DNA of 64,000 nucleotides from Paracoccus sp. IB05 (GTDB lineage: Bacteria > Pseudomonadota > Alphaproteobacteria > Rhodobacterales > Rhodobacteraceae), in assembly GCF_016405985.1 (NCBI RefSeq), contig NZ_JAEFCF010000005.1, positions 124,001-188,000 on the forward strand, written 5' to 3'. Shown in pieces: positions 9,162 through 17,609 of the stretch. The notes below the pieces were generated by a model. The model was not told the origin of the DNA. It made no database searches and saw nothing but the letters and a program-made list of their open reading frames with translations. The stretch's first letter is position 1. The number at the start of each line of letters is the position of its first letter. Made by a program: the position numbers and the translations under genes.

Positions 9162-10076
9162 TCACTTGCGGCGCTTGATCAGCATGAGCCTTGTGCGCGG
9201 ATCGAGAGAGTCGCGCAGGGAATCTCCGAGCAGGTTGAACGCCATGACGAGGATGGTGATCGCAAGACCCGGGACGGCTGCGATATGGGGGGCGTTGAAG
9301 ATAAAGTTGCGACCCTCGCTGGTCATGATGCCCCATTCGGCGGTCGGCGGCTGCACACCAAGACCAAGGAAGCTCAGCCCCGCGGCGGTGATGACCACGG
9401 CGCCGACGATGGTGCAGGAATAGACCACCGACGATGCGATCACATTCGGCATCATCTCGGACAGGATGATCTTATACCCGGGCGTGGCCATAGCCCTTGC
9501 CGCCTCGACATAGGCCTGATCGCGTTCAAGACAGGCGGCGGCATAGACGACGCGGGTGTTATAGGGGATCAGCGTGACCACCAGCGCGATCATCATATTG
9601 CCGATACCAGGCCCCATAAGGGCTGCCAGCAGAATGGCAAGCAATGCCATCGGGAAGGCGAAAAGCACATCCATCGAGCGCATGATCACCGCGCCGGCCA
9701 CCGGATACCAGGCCCCGAACATCCCCAGCGGGACAGAGATCACCGCGCCGAGCACGACGGGGGTGATGCCGCAAAGCAGCGTATAGCGCGCGCCGTAGAT
9801 CAGGCGCGAAAGGATATCGCGGCCCTGATTGTCAACGCCGAGCCAGTGGCCGGGCGTGCCGGGCGGGCGCAGACGCATCGAGGGGTCGGCCTCATTCGGC
9901 GGCCAGGGGGCAATCCAGGGCGCGAAAACCGCAGCCAGGAAGAAGATCAGGATGATGCCAACCGCAATACGTGCGACCGGATCACCAAGGACGCCGCGCC
10001 AGACGAAATAAAGGTTCGAGCGGCGCTTTTCTGCCGGCTGCTTTCTGCGGCCGGTCTCAAGGGACACATCGCTCAT
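9162..10076 (-). CDS. Peptide-type ABC transporter permease (DppC/OppC family)
   Basis: 304 residues with an N-terminal cytoplasmic stretch, a first membrane helix (IAVGIILIFFLAAVFAPWIAP) and the DppC-family sequence LGVDNQGRDILSRLIYGAR. Several further helices and the EAA loop EAARAMATPGYKIILSEMMPN follow. It forms the inner-membrane channel with the DppB-like partner encoded just upstream in the same operon, with only 3 bp between them. Substrate cannot be read from the permease. Confidence 0.93.
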   Translation of the reverse strand: MSDVSLETGRRKQPAEKRRSNLYFVWRGVLGDPVARIAVGIILIFFLAAVFAPWIAPWPPNEADPSMRLRPPGTPGHWLGVDNQGRDILSRLIYGARYTLLCGITPVVLGAVISVPLGMFGAWYPVAGAVIMRSMDVLFAFPMALLAILLAALMGPGIGNMMIALVVTLIPYNTRVVYAAACLERDQAYVEAARAMATPGYKIILSEMMPNVIASSVVYSCTIVGAVVITAAGLSFLGLGVQPPTAEWGIMTSEGRNFIFNAPHIAAVPGLAITILVMAFNLLGDSLRDSLDPRTRLMLIKRRK

Positions 10077-10079
10077 GTC

Positions 10080-11030
10080 TCAGCCTTTCTTGGGGTCAAG
10101 CGCGTAAACCGCGATATCTGACAGCAGGTTGCCGATCACGAAAACCACCGCCACCACGAGCACACAGCCCTGGATCATCGGGATGTCGCGTTGCAGGATC
10201 GCGTCATAGACCTGCAGGCCGATTCCAGGCCAGTTGAAGATGATTTCAGTGAAAATCACGCCGCCGAACAGATACCCGATCTGCAGGCCGCCGATACTGG
10301 CGAAGGTGGGCAGGGTATTGCGCACCGCATGGCGCAGAACCAGCTGGCTGCGCTTGAGCCCGCGGGCCTTGCCGGCCAGGATATAAGGCTGCGCCATCAC
10401 GTCGATCATCCGCGAGCGGGTGACACGGGCCACGACCGCCACCGAACCCGCCGCAGTCACGGCTGCCGGCAGGATGAGGTGATGGATCAGATCCCAGAAC
10501 CCGCCCGGACTGGCGACATTATACATCCCCGAAATCGGGAACAGCTTCCATTTGAAGCCAAAGAAATAGAGCATGATGATGCCCAGCCAGAAGGCCGGAA
10601 GACTGGCAAGGACCAGCGTGATCACCACCACGACCCGGTCGGTCATGCTGCGGAATTTTGCCCCCGACAGCACCGCCAGCAGAAAGCCGAAGACCAGCAC
10701 GATGACAAGGCTGCCCGCCATCAGGATCAGCGAGTTGACGATCTTGGGCCCCAATATCCCGGCGACAGGCAGTTGCTGCGACAGTGAGGTGCCGATATCG
10801 CCCTGCAAAAGCGCCGTGAACCAGATGCCGTATTGCACGACAAGCGAACGGTCGAGGCCCATCTGCTCGCGCAGGGCCTGAAGCTGTTCCTGCGAGGCCA
10901 TCCGGCCAAGGATGGAAAGCGCAATATCCCCCGGCACCAGCTGGACCGCGAGAAAGACGATGATGGTGACGCCGATCAGGACCGGGATCGCGGACAGCAT
11001 CCGCATGAAGGTGAACTGGAGGATTTGCAT
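10080..11030 (-). CDS. Peptide-type ABC transporter permease (DppB/OppB family)
   Basis: 316 residues from MQILQFTFMRML, chosen because a membrane helix starts right after it; an in-frame start 18 codons earlier lies in the intergenic hairpin region. It has the DppB hallmark VQLVPGDIALSILG near residue 30, six predicted helices and the EAA-type motif (AGKARGLKRSQLVLRHAVRN). It follows the binding-protein gene and is separated from it by a strong hairpin. Confidence 0.93.
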   Translation of the reverse strand: MQILQFTFMRMLSAIPVLIGVTIIVFLAVQLVPGDIALSILGRMASQEQLQALREQMGLDRSLVVQYGIWFTALLQGDIGTSLSQQLPVAGILGPKIVNSLILMAGSLVIVLVFGFLLAVLSGAKFRSMTDRVVVVITLVLASLPAFWLGIIMLYFFGFKWKLFPISGMYNVASPGGFWDLIHHLILPAAVTAAGSVAVVARVTRSRMIDVMAQPYILAGKARGLKRSQLVLRHAVRNTLPTFASIGGLQIGYLFGGVIFTEIIFNWPGIGLQVYDAILQRDIPMIQGCVLVVAVVFVIGNLLSDIAVYALDPKKG

Positions 11031-11054
11031 GAAGACTTTCTCTTGCCTGCCTGT

Positions 11055-11102
11055 CCCCCGTTTCCGGACGATTGCCGGAGACACTATGTCCGGAAACGGG
11101 GG
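11055..11102 (-). repeat. 15-bp perfect inverted repeat between binding-protein and permease genes
   Basis: The arms CCCCCGTTTCCGGAC (11055-11069) and GTCCGGAAACGGGGG (11088-11102) are perfectly complementary around an 18-base loop. The repeat lies 28 bp downstream of the binding-protein stop and 25 bp upstream of the permease-gene leader. There is no clear U-tract, so an mRNA-stabilising or partial-termination role is inferred. Confidence 0.8.
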
Positions 11103-11130
11103 CGCGATCAGAAGACCGGTTCGGCGCGGC

Positions 11131-12726
11131 TTACTCCTTGACGATGGAGGTCAGATCGAACCAGTGCTGCGGGGCAAGCCGGAAGTCCTTGATGCCCGGA
11201 ACCGCGACATAGACGGAATTCGTCGCGAAATAGCTTGAGAAAGCCATGTCTTCGGCCACGATATCGCGGGCTTCCTGCAATTTGACGACCATCTCCTCTT
11301 CCGAGCCGGCAGCGCGCGCTTCACTCAGCAGCCGGTCCATCTCAGGGTTGTCGTAATAGCCGGAATTGCAGCAGTTCGGCGGCATCACCGTGGTCGGGAG
11401 CACCTGGTCAAGCCAGGAGAAGGTGCTTTCCCCCCAGGAGGCCGAGGTGATCCCGGTGCCGTCGCGCATCCCCGCCGACATCATGTCCCAGAAGGCATTG
11501 TTGTCGAACATCTCGATTTTGGCGCGGATACCGACCTTTGCCCAGTCGCGCTGCAGCCATTCCGCATCGCCTTTGGTATTCACATCCGCGCCACCGCCGA
11601 AGGTCCAGTCCATCCTGGTGTCCAGCCCGTCGGGATAGCCGGCCTCGGCCAGCAGCGCCTTCGCGCCTTCCGGATCATAATCGCAATCGCGGAACTCCGG
11701 ATCATAGCCGGGGCCGCCGGGATTCAGCACGCCCCAGGTCGGCTGCGCATAGCCCATGCGCTGATAAAGCGCCATTTCCTCACGGTTGATCGCCATACAG
11801 GCCGCTTTGCGCACCCGCACGTCCTTGAAGATCCCGTCCTTTGTATTGAACCACATGACGTAGATCATCGGAGACGGCCCGGTGATCAGCTGAAGTCCCT
11901 GGGCCTCGAGCATTGCGATGGAATCCGGCGAGGGCGTGCCGATGATATCGACCTCGCCGGACATGATCGCGAGTTCGCGGGTCGAGACTTCCGGCATCGC
12001 GCGCAGGATGATGCGGTCGGTTTTCGGGATCCGCTCCGGGTTCCAGTAATCGGGGTTCTTTGCGATGGTGACGCGTTCCCCGGGCACCCGCTCGACGAAT
12101 TTGAAAGGCCCGGTCCCGATCGGATTCTGCTCGATCCCGTCATTGCCAAAAGTCGCCACCGCCGTCGGAGAGACCATGCGCGGCGACCCGGATCCGCCTG
12201 CCGTCAGACGGCGCAGAAACTCGGCATTTGGCTGCGTGAGCGTGATGGTGAACGTATAGGGGTCAACAACTGCGTAGCTTTCCAGATCACCCCAGACCCA
12301 GCCCATCAGCCCCGGTGAGGCCGGCACGAAATATTCGAAATCAGGATTGGTCATGCGGTCGAGATTGAACTTTGCCGCATCGGCATTCCAGTCGCTGCCG
12401 TCGTGGAATTTCACGCCCTTGCGCAGATGGAACGTATAGGTCTTGCGGTCCTCCGAAATGTCCCAGCTCTCGGCCAGGGCGGGGACGATCTCGGGAACCG
12501 CGTCGCCGCCTTTCGTCAGATCTTCCTCGACAAAGGTCTCGTAGACATGGCGGATCACTTTAAAGGTGTTCCAGGTCCGCGCGGCTGCCGGATCCATGCG
12601 GCTGAAATCTGCCTCGACCCCCATGACGATGGTGCTTTCAGCCAGTGCCGGGCTGAACCCGGCCATGAGACCCAGAAGCGCGGTGGAGGCGATCCCGCGC
12701 CGCAGGCCTTTGACAAGAAGTGACAT
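11131..12726 (-). CDS. ABC transporter substrate-binding protein, family 5 (peptide/opine/nickel type)
   Basis: 531 residues. The start MSLLVKGLRRG has AGGAG eight bases upstream and opens a Sec signal peptide (STALLGLMAGFSPALA, cleavage near residue 29). The mature protein shows the SBP_bac_5 pattern: YTFHLRKGVKFHDGSDWNADAAKFNLDRM, NPIGTGPFKFVERVPGERV and KAACMAINREEMA. It is a periplasmic ligand receptor for the DppB/C permeases. The ligand is unknown; the linked amidohydrolase hints at an amide-containing or N-heterocyclic compound. Confidence 0.93.
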   Translation of the reverse strand: MSLLVKGLRRGIASTALLGLMAGFSPALAESTIVMGVEADFSRMDPAAARTWNTFKVIRHVYETFVEEDLTKGGDAVPEIVPALAESWDISEDRKTYTFHLRKGVKFHDGSDWNADAAKFNLDRMTNPDFEYFVPASPGLMGWVWGDLESYAVVDPYTFTITLTQPNAEFLRRLTAGGSGSPRMVSPTAVATFGNDGIEQNPIGTGPFKFVERVPGERVTIAKNPDYWNPERIPKTDRIILRAMPEVSTRELAIMSGEVDIIGTPSPDSIAMLEAQGLQLITGPSPMIYVMWFNTKDGIFKDVRVRKAACMAINREEMALYQRMGYAQPTWGVLNPGGPGYDPEFRDCDYDPEGAKALLAEAGYPDGLDTRMDWTFGGGADVNTKGDAEWLQRDWAKVGIRAKIEMFDNNAFWDMMSAGMRDGTGITSASWGESTFSWLDQVLPTTVMPPNCCNSGYYDNPEMDRLLSEARAAGSEEEMVVKLQEARDIVAEDMAFSSYFATNSVYVAVPGIKDFRLAPQHWFDLTSIVKE

Positions 12727-12744
12727 TGTAGTGCTCCTGTTGGG

Positions 12745-12778
<34 letters not shown>

Positions 12779-12784
12779 GGTGGC

Positions 12785-13768
12785 TCAGGCGGTGGCCGGG
12801 TACAGAAGGCAGGCCACGCTGCGCTGATCATGCAGGGTTCTCAGCGCGGGCATTGCCCGGGCGCATTCGGGCATCCGTTGCTGGCAGTTCGAGACATAGG
12901 GGCAGCAGGGGCCGGACATGGCCGGGGCCGCCGATTCCAGATCTTCCGCGCGCTCTGCCGCCGCTTCCCAGCGGTTGTCGCGCTTCAGATGCAGCACAGT
13001 GCCCAGAAAGTCCTGGGTGAAAGGATGCAACGGCTGGCGGTACACCTGATCGCTCTCGCCGGTTTCCAGGAGCTTGCCGCGATACATCACCATGGTGCGG
13101 TCGCAAAACTGCCGGACGATCTTCAGATCATGCGAGACAAAGAGGAATGTCAGCCCGAGTTTGACCTGGAGGTCCCTGAGCAGCGTCAGGATCTGCGCCT
13201 GGATCGACACATCCAGCGCCGAGACTGGCTCGTCGAGGAACAGGAATTCCGGCTCCAGCGTCAGCGCCCGCGCAATGGCGATCCGCTGGCATTGCCCGCC
13301 GGAAAACTCGTGCGGATAGCGGTAAGCCTGCCCGGGATCGAGCCCGACCAGCTGCAAAACCTCATCGACCCGCGCCTGCACCTCTTCGGCACGCATCCCG
13401 AAATTCAAAAGCGGCCTGGCCACATTCTCGGCGACCGTCCGCCTTGGGTTCAGCGATTGCAGCGGGTCCTGAAACACGATCTGCGCGCGGCGCCGGTGCA
13501 GCCGCAACTCGGCCGGGCCGAAGCTGCGCAGATCGGCACCGGCATAGGTGATGCTGCCACTGTCGGCCTCGATCAGACGCAGGATCATCCGGCCCAGCGT
13601 TGATTTCCCCGAGCCGGACCCGCCGACACAGCCAAGGATCTCGCCTTTGCGGATATCAATCGAAATATCGCTGACCGCAGGGTTTTCCGAGATCTCGCGC
13701 CTCAGGAACGAGCCCCGTCTGACGCGGAAGGTTTTCGACAGATTGCGGATTTCAATCAGGTTTTTCAC
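12785..13768 (-). CDS. Peptide-type ABC transporter ATP-binding protein (DppF/OppF family)
   Basis: 327 residues from a GTG start two bases after the preceding ATPase stop, with GAGG six bases upstream. The longer frame to 13876 would run deep into that gene. Walker A GGSGSGKST, signature FSGGQCQRIAIA, Walker B EFLFLDEP and H-loop FVSHDL are intact. The C-terminal extension carries the cysteine-rich oligopeptide-ATPase region (CCPYVSNCQQRMPEC). It pairs with the DppD-like ATPase encoded immediately upstream. Confidence 0.92.
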   Translation of the reverse strand: MKNLIEIRNLSKTFRVRRGSFLRREISENPAVSDISIDIRKGEILGCVGGSGSGKSTLGRMILRLIEADSGSITYAGADLRSFGPAELRLHRRRAQIVFQDPLQSLNPRRTVAENVARPLLNFGMRAEEVQARVDEVLQLVGLDPGQAYRYPHEFSGGQCQRIAIARALTLEPEFLFLDEPVSALDVSIQAQILTLLRDLQVKLGLTFLFVSHDLKIVRQFCDRTMVMYRGKLLETGESDQVYRQPLHPFTQDFLGTVLHLKRDNRWEAAAERAEDLESAAPAMSGPCCPYVSNCQQRMPECARAMPALRTLHDQRSVACLLYPATA

Positions 13769-13769
13769 T

Positions 13770-14747
13770 TCAGACCTCGGCAAAATGGCATCTGACGAAG
13801 CGCTCGTCGGCAAGGCTGCGCCAGGCCGGAACCTCTGCGCGGCAAATCGCTTCGGCGCGGCCGCAGCGGGGTGCAAACCGACATCCTTTCGGCGCCAGGG
13901 CGAGATTGGGCGGCTCGCCCTCGATTGACCGCCAGTCTGCGGTCGGCTCGTCGGGGTCCGGGATCGCTGCGATCAGGGCCTGGGTATAGGGGTGTTTCGG
14001 ATCGCTCAGCAGCGCATCAATCGGCGCCGATTCCTGAATATGCCCGCCATACATGACCAGAACCCGTGTCGCGACGGCTGCAACCACGCCCATGTCATGG
14101 GTGATGATGACAATCGGCAACCCCGTGCTCCGGCTGCGTCGCTTCAGCAGCAAAAGGATGCGCGCCTGAACCCCTACATCAAGCGCAGTGGTTGGCTCAT
14201 CGGCGATCAGGATCTCGGGCTTGCAGGCCAGTGTCATCGCAAGCGCGATCCGCTGGCACATCCCGCCCGACAGCTGATGCGGGTAGCTTGCCATGACACG
14301 ATCAGCCTCGTTAAAGCCGACCTGGTTCAGCGACAGGATGGCCGCCTCGCGGGCCGCAGCTTTGCTGAGCCCGGTTTCATGACGCCGCAGTGTTTCGATC
14401 AGCTGTGCGCCAATGGTGAAAGAAGGGTCAAGCGAGGCACGCGGGTTCTGAAAAATCGTCCCGATCCGCCGCCCCCTGACATCGGCCATCTGCTTTTCGC
14501 TGAGGCCCAGCAGATCAAGCCCCCTGAGACTTACCGTTCCGCCAAGATAGATCGCCGGCGGTGTGCTGATCAGACGGGCCAGCCCCATCGAGGTCACGGT
14601 CTTGCCTGAACCTGACTCGCCAATGATCGCGAGAATTTCCCCGGAAGATACCGAAAAGCTTATGTCTTCAGTTGCGACGACAGTTCCGTTTGGTGTGGCA
14701 AAGCCTACAGAAAAGCCGTTCACCGCAAGTATGGGTGCGTCCGTCAT
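13770..14747 (-). CDS. Peptide-type ABC transporter ATP-binding protein (DppD/OppD family)
   Basis: 325 residues. Walker A GESGSGKT, Q-loop FQNPRASLDPSF, signature LSGGMCQRIALA, Walker B ILIADEPTTALD and H-loop IITHDM are all present. The C terminus has the CRFAPRCGRAEAICR cysteine segment of oligopeptide ATPases. It is the first gene of the six-gene minus-strand operon (ATPase, ATPase, binding protein, permease, permease, amidohydrolase). The order with ATPases first is less common for this family. Confidence 0.93.
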   Translation of the reverse strand: MTDAPILAVNGFSVGFATPNGTVVATEDISFSVSSGEILAIIGESGSGKTVTSMGLARLISTPPAIYLGGTVSLRGLDLLGLSEKQMADVRGRRIGTIFQNPRASLDPSFTIGAQLIETLRRHETGLSKAAAREAAILSLNQVGFNEADRVMASYPHQLSGGMCQRIALAMTLACKPEILIADEPTTALDVGVQARILLLLKRRSRSTGLPIVIITHDMGVVAAVATRVLVMYGGHIQESAPIDALLSDPKHPYTQALIAAIPDPDEPTADWRSIEGEPPNLALAPKGCRFAPRCGRAEAICRAEVPAWRSLADERFVRCHFAEV

Positions 14748-15159
14748 CTACCTGTCCGAGTGAATTTGTCACCCGAACTTATTCGGAAGTTGAAGAGTTA
14801 TTATGTCGAAATTTAATAAACATTTATCAACAAATGAGGCCAATCACTCCCGCCAGCTCTGTTGCAGTCTACGGCTGTCGAGAGGTGGCGACGAGGGTGA
14901 TGGGGGCCAGCTGACGCCCGTGAGGCCGCGTTCTGTGATTCAAATTCCGCTTTCCCCGACGGAGCCTGGCGCATGTCCACATCTGCCGGCGAACGGGCCT
15001 TCTGCTCAGGTTACCTATGTGCCGCCCTGCGCGCCAGCCATCCCTGGTGCGACGCAGCGCCCAACATGAGGGCTGAACTGTGCGCGGATGTCATCTTGCC
15101 GCGCCACCATACAATGGCATAAATTGTATGCGTGCAATCATGGGCAACAGAGGCGGAGC
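14748..15159. other. Divergent intergenic region between Opp-type operon and MocR gene
   Basis: About 410 bp without a supported gene. The part near 14760-14850 is unusually AT-rich (AATTTAATAAACATTTATC) and carries the palindrome AACTT-ATTCGG-AAGTT at 14776-14791, a plausible promoter/operator zone for the leftward operon. The right end carries a separate palindrome at 15109-15129. The GC-rich middle (14860-15090) shows nothing recognisable. Confidence 0.5.
15109..15129. promoter_or_regulatory. Palindromic operator upstream of MocR regulator
   Basis: ATACAAT and ATTGTAT are perfect 7-base arms around a 7-base spacer, 30 bp before the MocR start codon. The position fits autoregulation by the GntR-type DNA-binding domain. 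MocR proteins often bind paired or inverted A/T-rich ATAC-type boxes, which supports but does not prove the assignment. Confidence 0.6.
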
Positions 15160-16536
15160 ATGTGGACCCCCTGGATCACCGACGGCGCGAGACTGAAATA
15201 TCTCGGCATCGTCGAGGCGCTTGAAGCGGATATTCGCGCCGCAAGGATCGGGCCGGGCGAGCGGCTGCCGCCACAGCGCAGCATTGCCGAACAGCTGGGT
15301 GTGGATCTGACCACCGTGACCCGTGCCTTCAACGAAGCGCGCCGCCGCAGGCTGGTGGCGGCCCAGGCTGGGCGCGGGACTTTCGTGCGCGATGATCCTG
15401 CCGAATTCTTCCCCGACGAGCCCGCCCCGGTGCTGGATCTGAGCATGAACATCCCGCCTCAGCCCGAGGGGGTCGATTTCCGCAAACTGATCCCGCAGGG
15501 ACTGGCTGCGATCCTTAATGGCCCAAGGGGCGGGCTGAGCCTGCAATATCAGGAAAGCAGCGGCGGTATGGCAGACCGGATCGCCGCGACGCAATGGCTC
15601 TCGCGGCGCCACGGGGCGCTGTCGCATGATCGGGTGCTGGTCACCGCCGGGGCGCAATCGGCGCTGTTCGCGCTGACCGATCTGCTGGTTCCCCCGGGCG
15701 CGCATATCGCCGCCGGCGAGATGACTTACCCCGGGCTGAAGGCCAGCGCGGCGCAGCGTGGCGCGATGATCGACCCGATTGCGATGGATGCCGGCGGGCT
15801 GATCCCCGATGACTTCCGCCGTCTGTGCGAGGCGCGAGCGCCGCATGCGCTCTATGTCACGCCCAGCATCGACAACCCCACGACCGCCACCCTGCCCGAG
15901 GCGCGGCGCATCGCGGTTGCAGAGATCGCGCGCAAATACAGTGTCGCCATCATCGAGGATGACCCATATGCGCCTTTGCACGCAGAACAGCTGCCGTCTT
16001 TCCTGACGCTGGCGCCGGATCTGACCTGGCATCTGGCCACCCTGTCGAAATCGGTCACGCCCGCATTGCGGGTGGCCTATGTCGTGGCGCCCGATCCGGC
16101 GCGGGCCTTGCGACTGGCGTCGATCTTGCGGGCGACTGTCCTGATGGCGCCGCCGCTTCTGGCCAGCCTTGCGACCCGCTGGCTGCGCGAAGGCGTGGTG
16201 GATGAGATCGCCGCCGCAATCCGCACCGAGAACCGCATCCGTCAGACCCTCGCGGCCGAGGCCTTCCGGGGGGCCGATTTCCGCGCTGACCCCGAAGGCC
16301 ATCACCTCTGGCTGCGCCTGCCGCCGCATTGGCGGGCGACGGACTTTGCCGAACATGCCGACCGCGCCGGTGTCTCGATCGTGCCGGCATCGGCCTTTGC
16401 GACCGGCGAACATGCCTCGGCGCATGTGCGGATCTCGCTTGGCGTGGCGCCAGACCGGGGCGTGCTTGAAGAAGGGTTGCAGCAGCTGGCCGCGCTAATG
16501 CAGCGGCCATCAGGGGCTGTGCGGGCCGTGGTCTGA
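15160..16536 (+). CDS. MocR-family regulator (GntR HTH fused to aminotransferase-like domain)
   Basis: 458 residues from MWTPWITDG, with GAGGCGGAGC upstream. Residues 15-80 form a GntR winged helix ([35 protein letters not shown]). Residues 110-450 are a fold-type I aminotransferase-like domain with [23 protein letters not shown] and the PLP lysine in [14 protein letters not shown]. MocR regulators sense PLP or an amino compound. It is divergent from the peptide-type importer operon, which is the most likely target. The alternative target is the downstream CoA catabolism cluster. Confidence 0.9.
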   Translation: MWTPWITDGARLKYLGIVEALEADIRAARIGPGERLPPQRSIAEQLGVDLTTVTRAFNEARRRRLVAAQAGRGTFVRDDPAEFFPDEPAPVLDLSMNIPPQPEGVDFRKLIPQGLAAILNGPRGGLSLQYQESSGGMADRIAATQWLSRRHGALSHDRVLVTAGAQSALFALTDLLVPPGAHIAAGEMTYPGLKASAAQRGAMIDPIAMDAGGLIPDDFRRLCEARAPHALYVTPSIDNPTTATLPEARRIAVAEIARKYSVAIIEDDPYAPLHAEQLPSFLTLAPDLTWHLATLSKSVTPALRVAYVVAPDPARALRLASILRATVLMAPPLLASLATRWLREGVVDEIAAAIRTENRIRQTLAAEAFRGADFRADPEGHHLWLRLPPHWRATDFAEHADRAGVSIVPASAFATGEHASAHVRISLGVAPDRGVLEEGLQQLAALMQRPSGAVRAVV

Positions 16537-16615
16537 TCACAGCCGTGGTTCGTTCAGGCCGAAACGGGCCTTTGCCCGCCAGTTCATCGGTCATGCCCCG
16601 CGCCGGGATACTGTT

Positions 16616-16630
16616 TTCCGCACTGCGGAA
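16616..16630. promoter_or_regulatory. IclR-regulon palindrome, site 1
   Basis: TTCCGCACTGCGGAA: perfect 6-base arms with a 3-base centre, 74 bp upstream of the PaaG-like gene. It matches the palindromes at 17514, 19899 and 25153, each at the front of a transcription unit of the same catabolic island. Confidence 0.7.
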
Positions 16631-16703
16631 GGCATCATCTTGCAGCCGGATCGGCTTTGCCCCACCCCTGAAAGGCGGAACCCATCCGCAAAGCGAGGCA
16701 GAG

Positions 16704-17495
16704 ATGTCGCAAGAGCCCGTGCTGTCGACCCTTGATCAGGGTGTGCTGCTGATCGAGCTGAACCGCCCCGAGCGGATGAATGCCTTCACCGAAGAAAGCC
16801 ATCTGCGGCTGCGCGAGATCCTTGCGCGCGCGGCTGAGGATCACGCCGTGCGGGCCGTGCTCCTGACCGGGCGTGGAAAAGGGTTCTGTGCGGGACAGGA
16901 TCTTAACAACCGTGATCCCCGCCAGCCGGGGCCGCGCAGCGATCTCGGCCAGTCGCTGGGCCAGTTTTACAACCCGACCATCCGTGCCCTCCGTGGGCTG
17001 CAAAAGCCGGTGATCTGCGCAATGAACGGGGCGGCGGCGGGCGCCGGCGTTGGGTTGGCGCTGGCCTGTGATATCGTTATCGCGGGCGAGAGTGCCAAGT
17101 TTGTGCTGTCTTTTTCCAGGCTTGGACTGGTTCCTGATGCCGGGTCCAGCTGGAGTCTTACCAGAATTCTCGGCGAAGCTCGCGCCAAGGCCCTGTTGCT
17201 GACCGGTGAGACGATCCCGGCCCCCCGCGCGGCAGACCTTGGCCTGATCAGCAAATCGGTCCCCGATGCGGAGCTTGCAGACGAGGCCCGGACGCTGGCC
17301 GGTAAACTGGCCGCCGGCCCGACCCTTGGGCTTGGCCTGATGAAGGCGCTTATCCAGGAGGCCGGCGGGCGCGATTTTGACAGCCAGCTCGAGGCGGAAC
17401 GGCGGGCGCAGCAGTGTGCAGGCTTCAGCGATGACTATGCCGAAGGGGTGACAGCCTTCCTCGAGAAACGCCCGGCGCAGTTTCGCGGCAGCTGA
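16704..17495 (+). CDS. Enoyl-CoA hydratase/isomerase family, PaaG-like
   Basis: 263 residues of the crotonase fold, started at the ATG with GAGGCAGAG upstream. The oxyanion-hole segments are GRGKGFCAGQDL and AMNGAAAGAGVGLALACDI. LGLVPDAGSSWSLTRILG has the Asp seen in PaaG-type isomerases in place of a hydratase Glu. PaaG rearranges ring-epoxide phenylacetyl-CoA to an oxepin, but no PaaABCDE epoxidase is present here. The actual reaction may be another enoyl-CoA isomerisation. Confidence 0.85.
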   Translation: MSQEPVLSTLDQGVLLIELNRPERMNAFTEESHLRLREILARAAEDHAVRAVLLTGRGKGFCAGQDLNNRDPRQPGPRSDLGQSLGQFYNPTIRALRGLQKPVICAMNGAAAGAGVGLALACDIVIAGESAKFVLSFSRLGLVPDAGSSWSLTRILGEARAKALLLTGETIPAPRAADLGLISKSVPDAELADEARTLAGKLAAGPTLGLGLMKALIQEAGGRDFDSQLEAERRAQQCAGFSDDYAEGVTAFLEKRPAQFRGS

Positions 17496-17513
17496 GCCCG
17501 CCCGGGGCAGTCC

Positions 17514-17528
17514 TTCCGCTCTGCGGGA
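17514..17528. promoter_or_regulatory. IclR-regulon palindrome, site 2
   Basis: TTCCGCTCTGCGGGA, one mismatch from a perfect palindrome. It lies between the PaaG-like gene and the 3-hydroxyacyl-CoA dehydrogenase gene, suggesting a separate promoter for the latter. Confidence 0.6.
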
Positions 17529-17609
17529 CGAAGCCGCGGATATTGGCTTTGACCTTTCGGGCGCCCTGCGGTCACTGGAGAGCAGTGAAACAGGCTTGCG
17601 GAGGCGAGA

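Noticed and set aside
7591-9423. 610-codon plus-strand open frame opposite the amidohydrolase gene
   Set aside because: It mirrors the amidohydrolase codons in antisense, is rich in Arg, Gln, His and Ala without domains, and runs into the next gene; a high-GC shadow.
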